Translations under genes and position numbers: made by a program
Source of the DNA: Actinoplanes sichuanensis
GTDB lineage: Bacteria; Actinomycetota; Actinomycetes; Mycobacteriales; Micromonosporaceae
Assembly (NCBI RefSeq): GCF_033097365.1
Contig: NZ_AP028461.1
Span: 6,076,001-6,140,000 of the forward strand
Direction of reading: 5' to 3'
Length of the DNA stretch: 64,000 bases
Notes under the pieces: generated by a model
What the model saw: only the letters and a program-made list of their open reading frames with translations
Told to the model about the DNA's origin: nothing
The model's database searches: none
Shown here: piece after piece, positions 1 through 9,595 of the stretch
How positions within the stretch are numbered: position 1 is the stretch's first letter
Layout of the letters: every line of letters begins with the position of its first letter

Positions 1-2
1 TC

Positions 3-83
3 GGGGACTATCTGGAACGCCGTCTGGCGGCACTTCCGCATGCTTCCGTGGGTCACAAGGATGTTTTAGCGATCTTCGAGTGA
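3..83 (+). CDS. C-terminal end of an unidentified protein (truncated by window edge)
   Basis: The third forward frame is open from the left edge and ends at TGA 81-83. It encodes about 26 residues rich in Leu, Arg and Ala that look like an amphipathic C-terminal helix. The next gene begins 51 bp downstream on the same strand. Another forward frame is also open but ends earlier, at 67-69, so the frame choice is not certain. No function can be assigned from so short a tail. Confidence 0.35.
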   Translation, partial: GDYLERRLAALPHASVGHKDVLAIFE

Positions 84-134
84 ACCCTGGGCCGCCGACC
101 GGGCGTACTAGTCCTCGGAAGCTACGAGGGGACG

Positions 135-1220
135 ATGGACGTGAACCGATCGATCTGGGCCTGGCTGCGCCTGATGGGTGGCGCCGGCATTCTGGCTCTG
201 GTGATGTGGCGGCTCGGGACCGGCGCGTTCCTGGACGGGCTGCGGGTTCTCGACGCGGGCACGCTGCTGGCGGCGCTGGGGATCGGCGCCGCCACCACGC
301 TGCTCAGCGCGTGGCGGTGGTGCCTGGTGGCCCGCGGCCTCGGGATGCGGCTGACGCTGAAGGACGCGACCGCCGACTACTACCAGGCGCTGTTCCTGAA
401 CGCCGCGCTGCCGGGCGGGATCCTCGGCGACGTCGGCCGGGCGGTGCGGCACGGTAAGGACGAGGGCGACCTGGGCCGCGGCGTCCGCGCGGTGGTCCTG
501 GAGCGGACCGCGGGACAGATCGTGCTCCTTCTGGTGGGTGTGGCGGTGCTGGTCTCCGTACCGTCGCCGGTCTTTGATCTGCTGGCCGCGCACGGACCGC
601 TGGTGGCCGCTGCCGCCGGTGCCGCCGCGCTGGCCGCCGCTCTGATCGTTCTCGGTCTTCGCCGGCTGCGGGCCGGGCGCTCGAAGGCCGCCGGGGTGGC
701 CCGGACCGGGATGAGTGAGATCCGCGCGGGTCTGCTGTCGCGGCGTAACGGTCCCGGCGTGCTGGTCGCGTCGGCGGCGGTGCTGGCCGGGCATCTGGCG
801 ACGTTCATGGTCGCGGCGCGGGCCGCGGGCAGTGCCGCGTCGCTGCTGGAGCTGGCGCCGCTGCTGCTGCTCGCGCTGATCGCGATGGGCCTGCCGATCA
901 ACATCGGCGGCTGGGGCCCCCGTGAAGGGGTGATGGCCTGGGCGTTCGGCGCGGCCGGCCTGAGCGCGGCGCAGGGTCTGACGATCGCGGTGGCCTACGG
1001 CATCCTGGCCTTCGTGGCGGCTGCGCCCGGTGCGGCGGTGCTGGTGGTGCGGCTGCTGGCGCGCCGCTCGGAGCAGGCCGCTCCGCAGCCTTCGCAACGG
1101 CCGGCGCCGGCGATGGCGGCGGCCCCGGTGGTCGTGCCACTTCCGGTCACCCGCAAGATCCCCGCGATGGTACGTGTGGGCACACGGCAGCCCGCCTACT
1201 CCGGTGGTGTCGCGGCTTGA
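135..1220 (+). CDS. Flippase-like integral membrane protein (LPG synthase TM-domain / UPF0104 family)
   Basis: The 361-residue protein is almost entirely alternating hydrophobic segments, about eight membrane spans, with no soluble catalytic domain. A motif around residues 95-112 (NAALPGG...GDVGR) and a later GGWGPREG motif near residue 257 are typical of the lysylphosphatidylglycerol synthase transmembrane domain family (AglD/YbhN-like). Members are thought to move lipid-linked substrates across the membrane or to synthesise aminoacyl lipids. With no synthase domain here, a flippase-like role is the safer inference. The ATG follows a GAGGGG ribosome-binding site. The last 45 residues are a basic, Ala/Pro-rich tail. 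The true substrate cannot be read from the sequence. Confidence 0.75.
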   Translation: MDVNRSIWAWLRLMGGAGILALVMWRLGTGAFLDGLRVLDAGTLLAALGIGAATTLLSAWRWCLVARGLGMRLTLKDATADYYQALFLNAALPGGILGDVGRAVRHGKDEGDLGRGVRAVVLERTAGQIVLLLVGVAVLVSVPSPVFDLLAAHGPLVAAAAGAAALAAALIVLGLRRLRAGRSKAAGVARTGMSEIRAGLLSRRNGPGVLVASAAVLAGHLATFMVAARAAGSAASLLELAPLLLLALIAMGLPINIGGWGPREGVMAWAFGAAGLSAAQGLTIAVAYGILAFVAAAPGAAVLVVRLLARRSEQAAPQPSQRPAPAMAAAPVVVPLPVTRKIPAMVRVGTRQPAYSGGVAA

Positions 1221-1255
1221 CCGACGCGCCAGGAGTCTCGGGGTGGGCCGTCGGC

Positions 1256-1948
1256 TCAGCCGTGCCCGAACCGCTCGGAAAGCGCGTACCGCAGCAGCAC
1301 GACGTCGCCGATCCGGCGGACCTCGGCGAGCGTCGCCCGGTTGTCCGGACCCCAGGGGAACGCACCGTCGTGGACGAACCGTGGGGCCCGCGAGTCACCG
1401 ACGAAGAACGGGGCCACCACCAGCTGCAACTCGTCGGCGAGCCCGGCGGTGAGGAACTGGGTGTGCATGTGGCCGCCGCCCTCGACCATCAGCCGGCGGA
1501 TCCCGCGGGCACCGAGGTCGGCGGCGACCACCCGGACGTCCACCGGGTCGCCACCGGCGATCACCGTGGCGCGGTCGCCGAGCAGTTTGCGCGCCTCGTC
1601 CACGGACGACGACGCACAGTAGACCAGTTTGTCGGCGGCGCCGGTGGTGAAGAACGACGCCTCCGGATCGAGATCGCAGCTGCCGGTGACGGTGACCTTC
1701 ACCGGATCGGGAGCCTCGCCGCGGGCCACCCGGTCGGCACGGCGGGCCGCGGACCGGACCAGCAGACGCGGATTGTCCTGGCGGATCGTCCCGGCGCCGA
1801 CCAGGATCGCGTCACACCCGGCGCGCTCCGCGTCGACCCGGTCGAAGTCGGCGTCGTTGGACAGCAGCAGCCGCTCGTCCGTCGCGTCGTCGAGATAGCC
1901 GTCGATGGACATGCCACAACTCAGCAAGGTGTAAGGACGCTCAGCCAC
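1256..1948 (-). CDS. RibD C-terminal-domain reductase (pyrimidine reductase / DHFR-like family)
   Basis: This 230-residue protein is a stand-alone reductase domain of the RibD_C/dihydrofolate reductase fold. The NADPH-binding segment ILVGAGTIRQDNP lies at residues 48-60, and a second signature, VEGGGHMHTQFL, near residue 155 is also typical. The deaminase domain of bifunctional RibD is absent. In riboflavin synthesis this domain reduces the ribosylamino-pyrimidine made downstream of GTP cyclohydrolase II. It starts at GTG 1948 behind GGAGG and is divergent from the GTP cyclohydrolase II gene, with 113 bp between the two start codons, which supports a shared pathway. A role in another GTP-derived metabolite is possible. 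Confidence 0.8.
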   Translation of the reverse strand: MAERPYTLLSCGMSIDGYLDDATDERLLLSNDADFDRVDAERAGCDAILVGAGTIRQDNPRLLVRSAARRADRVARGEAPDPVKVTVTGSCDLDPEASFFTTGAADKLVYCASSSVDEARKLLGDRATVIAGGDPVDVRVVAADLGARGIRRLMVEGGGHMHTQFLTAGLADELQLVVAPFFVGDSRAPRFVHDGAFPWGPDNRATLAEVRRIGDVVLLRYALSERFGHG

Positions 1949-2061
1949 CGATGACGCCTCCAGGTATCGGCCCTCACCATAATCCCCGTGTGCGGAGGCC
2001 GGACTCTGGGCAGAGGATCAACGGTGTGCCGAGTTCGGCGGGAACCACACGAGGAGGACCG

Positions 2062-2721
2062 ATGTTCGAAGCCACGACCGTTACCAAGGCCAGCGTCCGG
2101 CGGCAGGTGACCGTGCCGTTGCGGTTCCCCGACGGATACGCCACCACGGCGCGGGTGATGACCTTCGACGGCCTGGCCGACGGCAAGGAGCATCTCGCGC
2201 TCGGCCTCGGTGACTGGCAACGGGCCCTGACCAAGTCCGCGGCCGGCGGGCGGGCCCCACTGGTCCGGCCGCACAGCGAGTGCCTGACCGGCGACGTGTT
2301 CGGCAGCCAGCGCTGCGACTGCGGGCCGCAGTTGCGCGAGGCGGTGGAACGGATCGCCGAGCAGGGCGGGTTCCTGCTCTACCTGCGGCAGGAGGGGCGG
2401 GGCATCGGCCTGTACGCGAAACTCGACGCCTACGCGCTGCAGGACGACGGCCTCGACACCTATCAGGCGAACGTGGCGCTGGGCCGGGGCGAGGACGAAC
2501 GGGACTACACGGCGGCCGCGCAGATGCTGCTCGGACTGGGTGCGACCCGGATCCGGCTGCTCTCCAACAACCCGGACAAGGCCGGTCAGCTCGCCGACCT
2601 GGGCATCGACGTGACCCAGCGGATCCCGACCGGGGTGCACCTGTCGGCGGCGAACGTCCGCTACCTGTCGGTGAAGGCGTCGCACACCGCTCACACCATC
2701 GATCTGCCCCTGGCCGAGTGA
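2062..2721 (+). CDS. ribA: GTP cyclohydrolase II
   Basis: The enzyme opens the imidazole ring of GTP, releasing formate and pyrophosphate, as the first step of riboflavin synthesis. All key features are visible: zinc cysteines Cys74, Cys85 and Cys87 in HSECLTGDVFGSQRCDCG, the RQEGRGIGL phosphate loop near 109-117, and a tyrosine at 124 in DAYALQ, equivalent to the Tyr that distinguishes canonical enzymes from the formamidopyrimidine-producing Met variants known in Streptomyces. The protein is 219 residues and has no fused RibB domain. ATG 2062 follows GAGGAGG. An in-frame ATG at 1951 was rejected because its extra 37 residues are not family-like and lack a ribosome-binding site. Confidence 0.9.
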   Translation: MFEATTVTKASVRRQVTVPLRFPDGYATTARVMTFDGLADGKEHLALGLGDWQRALTKSAAGGRAPLVRPHSECLTGDVFGSQRCDCGPQLREAVERIAEQGGFLLYLRQEGRGIGLYAKLDAYALQDDGLDTYQANVALGRGEDERDYTAAAQMLLGLGATRIRLLSNNPDKAGQLADLGIDVTQRIPTGVHLSAANVRYLSVKASHTAHTIDLPLAE

Positions 2722-2762
2722 CGTTCGGCGCCATCGGTCCGTAGGTCCGGCACGATGGCAGG

Positions 2763-4682
2763 GTGACGGGCTTGGACATTCCGGAGGCGGGCGATCTCGG
2801 TGCGATGATCGCCGCCGTCGATCAGCTGCCGTTCATCGTCATCGTGTCCGAAGGGCCGGACCTGCTGGTGGTCGGCAGCAACGCGGCGACCCGGGCCGTC
2901 CTGCCCGGACGGAGAGTGGTCGGCCGGACCATCCGCGAGGTGCTCAGCGACCTGTCCGGGCAGCAGTTCCTCGACGCGTTCTACCAGGTCTACCGGACCG
3001 GGCAGGCGATCAGCGGCAGGCAGTGGCGGGTCCACCTGGACCAGCCGGACGGCTCGGTCGGTGAGATGTTCGCGACGTTCGCGCTGGTCCCGTGGCGGTA
3101 CGCGGACGGCGCCATGCGCGGAGTGATCGGGGCCGCGTTCGACGTGACCGAACTCGCCCGGGAACGGCAGGCCGCCGAGGCCGAGGCGGACCGGCAACGC
3201 CGCCGGTACGAGCAGACCCGGGACGTGATCGACGCGCTCCAGCGGGAGTTGCTGCCGGCCGGCCTCCCGGTGCTGCCCGGACTTCAGGTGGCGGCCGCCT
3301 ATCTGCTCGCCGACGCCGACACGCGGGCCGGTGGCGACTGGTTCGACGCGGTCACCACACCGGACGGCCGGATCGCGCTGGTGGCCGGGGACGTCGTCGG
3401 GCACGGGGTGACCGCGTCCGGGGTGATGGGTCAGCTGCGGGCGGTCCTGCAGGAACGGCTCGACGCCGGGGCGAGCATCACCGAGGCGCTCTCGGCGGCC
3501 GACCGGCTGGCCGGGCGGGTGCGTGCGGCGTACGCGGCCACGGTCAGCCTGGTCGTCCTCGACCCGGGCAGCGGGGAGCTGTCGTACTGCACGGCCGGGC
3601 ATCCGGCGCCGCTCGTCATCCCGGCCGGTGGACCGGCCCGCTACCTGACCGGCACCCGGGGCACCCCGCTCGGCACCGGCGGATCCTTCCCGATCCGCGG
3701 CGACCGGCTCGGCCCCGGGGAGATCCTGCTGCTCTACACCGACGGGGTCCTCGAACGACCGGGCGCCGCCGCCGACCCCGACGGTGAGCTCGCCCACGTG
3801 GCGACCGACGCCGCGGCCGGGCGGGCCCTGCACGATCCGTCGGCCACCGCGGCGGAACGGGTCTGCACCCAGACGCTCGAACTGCTCGTCCGGTCCGGTG
3901 GGCACACCGACGACATCACCCTGCTGGCGGCTCAGCGCGTTCCCCCCGTACCGCCGCTGGCCCTTGATCTGCCGGCGCAGCCGGAGTCCCTCGGAGGCTC
4001 ACGCCGGAACATCGCCGCCTGGCTGGCCGCCGTGGGTGCCGCCGACGAGGACGTCTTCGTGCTCCAACACGCGCTCGGTGAGCTGGCCACCAACGCGATC
4101 GAACACGCGGTCGGCGGGGACGTCGTCGAGATCAACGCCCGGCTGCTGACCTCAGGGCTGGTCGAGGCGACCGTCACTGATCACGGTGGGTGGCGGGCGC
4201 CGGAGCGGCAGCCGACCCGCGGACGTGGCCTGGCGCTGACCGCGCAGCTGGTGCAGAGCCTGCGAGTGGACCCGGGCGTGGACGGGACGGTCGCCACCGT
4301 GCGGCATCCGCTGCTGCGCCCGGCCCGGCTGATGACCGGTTTCGACCCGTCGTTCGACCGGGCTGTCGCCGCGACCTCCCTCGCGATCACCGAACTTCCC
4401 GGCGGCGACGAGGCGCGGGTCCGGATCGACGGTCCGATCGACGCTTCAACCACCTTCGAGGTACGGGCGGAGCTGTTCCGCCGCAGCCGGGGCGGGACCG
4501 TGCCGATGACCGTCGACCTGTCCGGGGTCAGCCTACTGGCCAGTGCCGGGGTGTCGATGCTGCACGAGGTGGCCGCCCAGCACCTGGCCGAGAAGGCGCC
4601 GCTGACCCTCGTCGCCACGCCCGGCTGCCCCGCTCGGCGCATCCTTGAGCTGGTCGGACTCGCGCCGTCCACAGGCTTTTAG
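2763..4682 (+). CDS. PAS - PP2C (SpoIIE-type) phosphatase - HATPase - STAS fusion, stress/sigma regulator
   Basis: This 639-residue cytosolic protein places a full partner-switching cascade in one chain. A PAS-like sensor covers about residues 10-135, followed by a short coiled linker. The SpoIIE/RsbU PP2C domain covers about 150-385, with metal-binding GGDWFDAV near 189, AGDVVGHG, and a closing [10 protein letters not shown] RsbW-like HATPase lies at about 410-520 (N-box [15 protein letters not shown]-box TRGRGLAL), and a STAS domain fills 525-639. The STAS phospho-acceptor Ser (about 594) is kept, but the Asp normally before it is Ala. Such proteins tune anti-sigma/anti-anti-sigma switching. 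No sigma factor gene is adjacent. GTG 2763 has no clear ribosome-binding site. Confidence 0.85.
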   Translation: MTGLDIPEAGDLGAMIAAVDQLPFIVIVSEGPDLLVVGSNAATRAVLPGRRVVGRTIREVLSDLSGQQFLDAFYQVYRTGQAISGRQWRVHLDQPDGSVGEMFATFALVPWRYADGAMRGVIGAAFDVTELARERQAAEAEADRQRRRYEQTRDVIDALQRELLPAGLPVLPGLQVAAAYLLADADTRAGGDWFDAVTTPDGRIALVAGDVVGHGVTASGVMGQLRAVLQERLDAGASITEALSAADRLAGRVRAAYAATVSLVVLDPGSGELSYCTAGHPAPLVIPAGGPARYLTGTRGTPLGTGGSFPIRGDRLGPGEILLLYTDGVLERPGAAADPDGELAHVATDAAAGRALHDPSATAAERVCTQTLELLVRSGGHTDDITLLAAQRVPPVPPLALDLPAQPESLGGSRRNIAAWLAAVGAADEDVFVLQHALGELATNAIEHAVGGDVVEINARLLTSGLVEATVTDHGGWRAPERQPTRGRGLALTAQLVQSLRVDPGVDGTVATVRHPLLRPARLMTGFDPSFDRAVAATSLAITELPGGDEARVRIDGPIDASTTFEVRAELFRRSRGGTVPMTVDLSGVSLLASAGVSMLHEVAAQHLAEKAPLTLVATPGCPARRILELVGLAPSTGF

Positions 4683-4735
4683 TTCATCCACAGGGCGTAC
4701 GGCGGTCGTCCGTTCGGCTCTCTAGACTTCGCGGG

Positions 4736-6943
<2,208 letters not shown>

Positions 6944-7033
6944 GCCGCCACGGTCGTGTGGTGACCTGTGGCCTGAGACGGGTCACTGGTCACCACGCTG
7001 TCGGTCGGCGCTGATGCGTGGTGCCCGTGCGGC

Positions 7034-7340
7034 TCGCTTCGCCCCGCCCTGCCACGCCTCGCCACGCCCCGCGCACCTGGCCCTGCCACGCCTCGCCCCG
7101 CCCCACCGCGCCTCGCCACGCCCCGCCGTGCCCCGCGCACCTGGCCCCACCGCGCCTCGCCCCGCCCCACCGCGCCCCGCGCACCTGGCCCTGCCACGCC
7201 TCGCCCCACCGCGCCTGGCCCCGCCCCGCCCCACCGCACCTGGCCCCGCCCCGCCGCGCCGCGCCTCGCCCCGCCGCGCCATACCTGGTCACGCCCCATC
7301 CCCCCCGCGCCCAGCCGCGCCTTGCCGCGCCCCGCGGCGG
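7034..7340. repeat. GC-rich degenerate minisatellite (non-coding)
   Basis: About 300 bp between recQ and the YceI gene are built from interleaved degenerate units such as CACGCCTCGCCCCGCC and CGCGCACCTGGCCCTGC. The + strand is almost free of A and extremely C-rich. Unit order and length vary, so it is not a simple tandem array. Every frame reads as Pro/Ala/Arg or Gly/Arg repeats without a codon-position signature, so the open frames through it are judged spurious. Strong C/G strand asymmetry could favour R-loop or G-quadruplex formation on the opposite strand. A short similar stretch follows the GH13 gene near 35938-35980. Confidence 0.8.
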
Positions 7341-7380
7341 GCGCCAATGTTGCGGTGACTCGCTCGTGGCTACGTAGATT

Positions 7381-8052
7381 TCAGGCGTTTCGGATGGCTT
7401 CGCCGGCCAGTTCGATCCGGATCTTCTTGCCGACCAGGACGCCGCCTGACTCCAGGGCCACGTTCCACAGCAGGCCGAAGTCCTCACGGTCGAGTTCGGC
7501 GGTGGCGCTGAACCCGAAGATCTCCCGACCGTAGGGATCGCGGCGGGCCCCGCCGAACTCCATGTGCATGTCGATCGGCCGGGTCACCGACTTGACCGTC
7601 AGGTAGCCCTGAATGACGAACCGGCCGGAGGCACGGGTGGCCGCGGGCGGCAGGTCGGCGACGGTACCCCGGCGGCCGAGCGGATTGTTGCGCAGCCGCG
7701 CCCAGTTGAAGATCGGGTCGCTGTCGGACTCCCAGGCGATGCCGGTGCTGCGGTACTCGATCGTCGGATAACGCGCGACGTCGAGGAAGTCCGGGCTGGA
7801 CAGGTGCGCGTCCCGCTCCGGGTTGTGCGTGTTGATGCTGTCGGTACGGATGGAGGCGCTCACCGATGACCGCAGTGGATCGGTGGCCACCACGATCGTC
7901 GCCGCCCCCTGCGCGAACTCCCCCCGAATCGGACTGACCATCATGTGCTGCGCCACGAAGCCGATCCGTTTGTGCGCCTCGTCCAGTGTGTAGACCCCTG
8001 GATCCGGTATGACCAGGCCGTTCCAGTCGCGGACCGGTCGTTCGACCGTCAC
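7381..8052 (-). CDS. YceI family protein (polyisoprenoid-binding lipocalin-like)
   Basis: This 223-residue protein has the YceI pattern: DPGVYTLDEAHKRIGFVAQHMMVSPIRGEF near the N-terminus, then repeated beta strands including SINTHNPERDAHLSSPDFLDVARYPTIEY and VKSVTRPIDM. The family forms a lipocalin-like beta barrel that binds long isoprenoids, sometimes linked to stress or respiratory quinones. There is no signal peptide, so it is cytosolic. GTG 8052 follows GGGGGAGAG; a longer reading frame starting at 8148 was rejected. It is divergent from the DUF4259 gene across a 500-bp gap and followed by the GC-rich minisatellite. Confidence 0.8.
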   Translation of the reverse strand: MTVERPVRDWNGLVIPDPGVYTLDEAHKRIGFVAQHMMVSPIRGEFAQGAATIVVATDPLRSSVSASIRTDSINTHNPERDAHLSSPDFLDVARYPTIEYRSTGIAWESDSDPIFNWARLRNNPLGRRGTVADLPPAATRASGRFVIQGYLTVKSVTRPIDMHMEFGGARRDPYGREIFGFSATAELDREDFGLLWNVALESGGVLVGKKIRIELAGEAIRNA

Positions 8053-8552
8053 GTAGCTCTCCCCCTCGGCAGCATCGCTGCCGCACGGCGGCGCACGAGC
8101 CCCCCGGCCCGCCCGATGCTGAATTCGCGAGGATTCTAAGCACCACAATATTCAGACAGTTAACCCCCCGATTGCGTTACGTGGTCATCGCCACAGTGGA
8201 TCGAGTCGCCCCAGAACGGACCTTCCCTTACCAAGGGTGCACATTTTGAGGTGCCAAATCGCGACCACTGAAACAATTCGGGGCGTTCCAGCGCGGGCGC
8301 CGGAGCGTGTCGGAAGAGCGACACGCACCGTTCACGATGCCAGCGCGGACACACAGCGTGAGCCCGCGCGCCGCCGCCGGAACGGGCCGGACGGTGTGTG
8401 ATCATTCCCCGGTGCACCTGACCGGAACGGACCACTGACCGATCGAGTGTCACCCGATCAGGAATCGACCGCGTCGACGCACTTGGTGAGCGGCACGACT
8501 TACCAACCGCCGACAAATCGGAAATCGACCGAGGACCACCGGAGGAATTGTC
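8053..8552. other. Non-coding divergent intergenic region
   Basis: These 500 bp separate two divergent genes. The 8100-8290 part is noticeably more AT-rich than the surroundings and presumably carries the divergent promoters. No open frame with actinobacterial codon bias, no strong hairpin and no tRNA-like cloverleaf was seen. Confidence 0.5.
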
Positions 8553-8969
8553 ATGGGCACCTGGGACTTCGGGCCTTTCGATAACGACGACGCCGCCGAC
8601 TGGAGCGGTGACCTGCAGGACGCCGAGCCAACCCGCCGCGCCGCCCTGATCCGGGAGACCCTGGACGAGGTGCTGCACAACGGCGAGTACGTCGAATCGG
8701 ATGTCGCGAACCAGGCCATCGCGGCGGCCGCCGTGGTCGCCTCGCAGCTGCCCTCGGGCACGCCGCTGACCACCGCCTACGCCCCCGACTTCCTGACCGA
8801 CGGCGAGACCCTGGACCTGCCGGACGACCTGCCGGCGCTGGCGCTGCGCGCTCTGGACCGGATCGCCGGTGACGACTCGGAGTGGAGCGAACTGTGGGAG
8901 GACGGCCTGCCGAAGGCCCTCGCCGCGCTGCGCCCGATCCGTGAGGCACTGGAGTCAGCCGCCGCCTGA
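8553..8969 (+). CDS. DUF4259 domain protein
   Basis: The 138-residue acidic protein begins with MGTWDFGPFDNDDAADW, the characteristic opening of the DUF4259 family. The rest is helical and rich in Asp, Glu, Ala and Leu. It is a soluble cytosolic protein with no signal peptide or membrane segment. The ATG follows a clear GGAGGA site. The family is widespread in actinobacteria with no firmly established function. It is transcribed away from YceI and convergently with the VOC gene, so context adds little. Confidence 0.75.
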   Translation: MGTWDFGPFDNDDAADWSGDLQDAEPTRRAALIRETLDEVLHNGEYVESDVANQAIAAAAVVASQLPSGTPLTTAYAPDFLTDGETLDLPDDLPALALRALDRIAGDDSEWSELWEDGLPKALAALRPIREALESAAA

Positions 8970-9016
8970 CCGAAGCCGGGGTGCGAGCGGCCACCGCCCG
9001 CACCCCGGCCCGGACG

Positions 9017-9424
9017 TCACTGGGTGATGTTGACCATCCATGGGATGCCGAACCGGTCGACGAGCTGGCCGAACTCGTCACCCCACATCTGCTTCTCCAG
9101 GGGCACGCGGACCTGGCCGCCGGCCGAGAGCTTCTCCCAGGCGTTGCGCAGCGTGTCACCATCGGGCCCGCTCAGGCTGACCGTGATGCTTTCGCCCGGC
9201 TTGTACTCCACACCGGGCGGGCAGTCGGACGCCATCAGCGTGTAGCCCTGCGGCGTCTCCAACTGGGCGTGCATGACCAGGTCGGCCGAGGCCGGGTCGG
9301 GCGCGCCGAACTCCCCGAACGTATTGACCTTGAGCTCGCCGCCGAAGATCGAGTGATAGAACTCGACGGCCTCACGAGCCTTGCCGTCGAACGTCAGATA
9401 CGGGTTGAGCGTGGACGTCGTCAT
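9017..9424 (-). CDS. VOC family protein (PhnB/glyoxalase-like)
   Basis: The 135-residue protein shows the PhnB-type vicinal oxygen chelate fold: NPYLTFDGKAREAVEFYHSIFGGEL at the start, then VMHAQLETPQGYTLMASD in the middle, and WGDEFGQLVDRFGIPWMVNI at the C-terminus. Relatives include 3-demethylubiquinone methyltransferase-like and glyoxalase-like proteins, mostly uncharacterised. It is soluble and single-domain. ATG 9424 is preceded by GGAG. No partner gene is adjacent, so the substrate is unknown. Confidence 0.85.
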   Translation of the reverse strand: MTTSTLNPYLTFDGKAREAVEFYHSIFGGELKVNTFGEFGAPDPASADLVMHAQLETPQGYTLMASDCPPGVEYKPGESITVSLSGPDGDTLRNAWEKLSAGGQVRVPLEKQMWGDEFGQLVDRFGIPWMVNITQ

Positions 9425-9595
9425 GGGGTCGCTCCGTAGTCGTCGTTGACACCGTCCCCACGGACGCTAGACCCGCCCACCGACATTTTCCGCCGGATCA
9501 GGCCACGTCCACCCGGCCGGGAAACGACGCGGCGCTTTTTGTCGCACCTCGCCGGTAGCATCCGCCCCAATGAAATGAATCGATGGGGAGGCACG

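Noticed and set aside
1951..2061. Upstream ATG of ribA
   Set aside because: The extra 37 residues resemble nothing in GTP cyclohydrolase II and occupy the divergent promoter.
4667..4692. DnaA boxes before recQ
   Set aside because: Two TCCACA cores are present, but each matches only about seven of nine positions.
7014..7347. Pro/Ala/His and Gly/Arg-rich reading frames between recQ and yceI
   Set aside because: All frames are open at once through C-rich repeats; composition, not selection, explains them.
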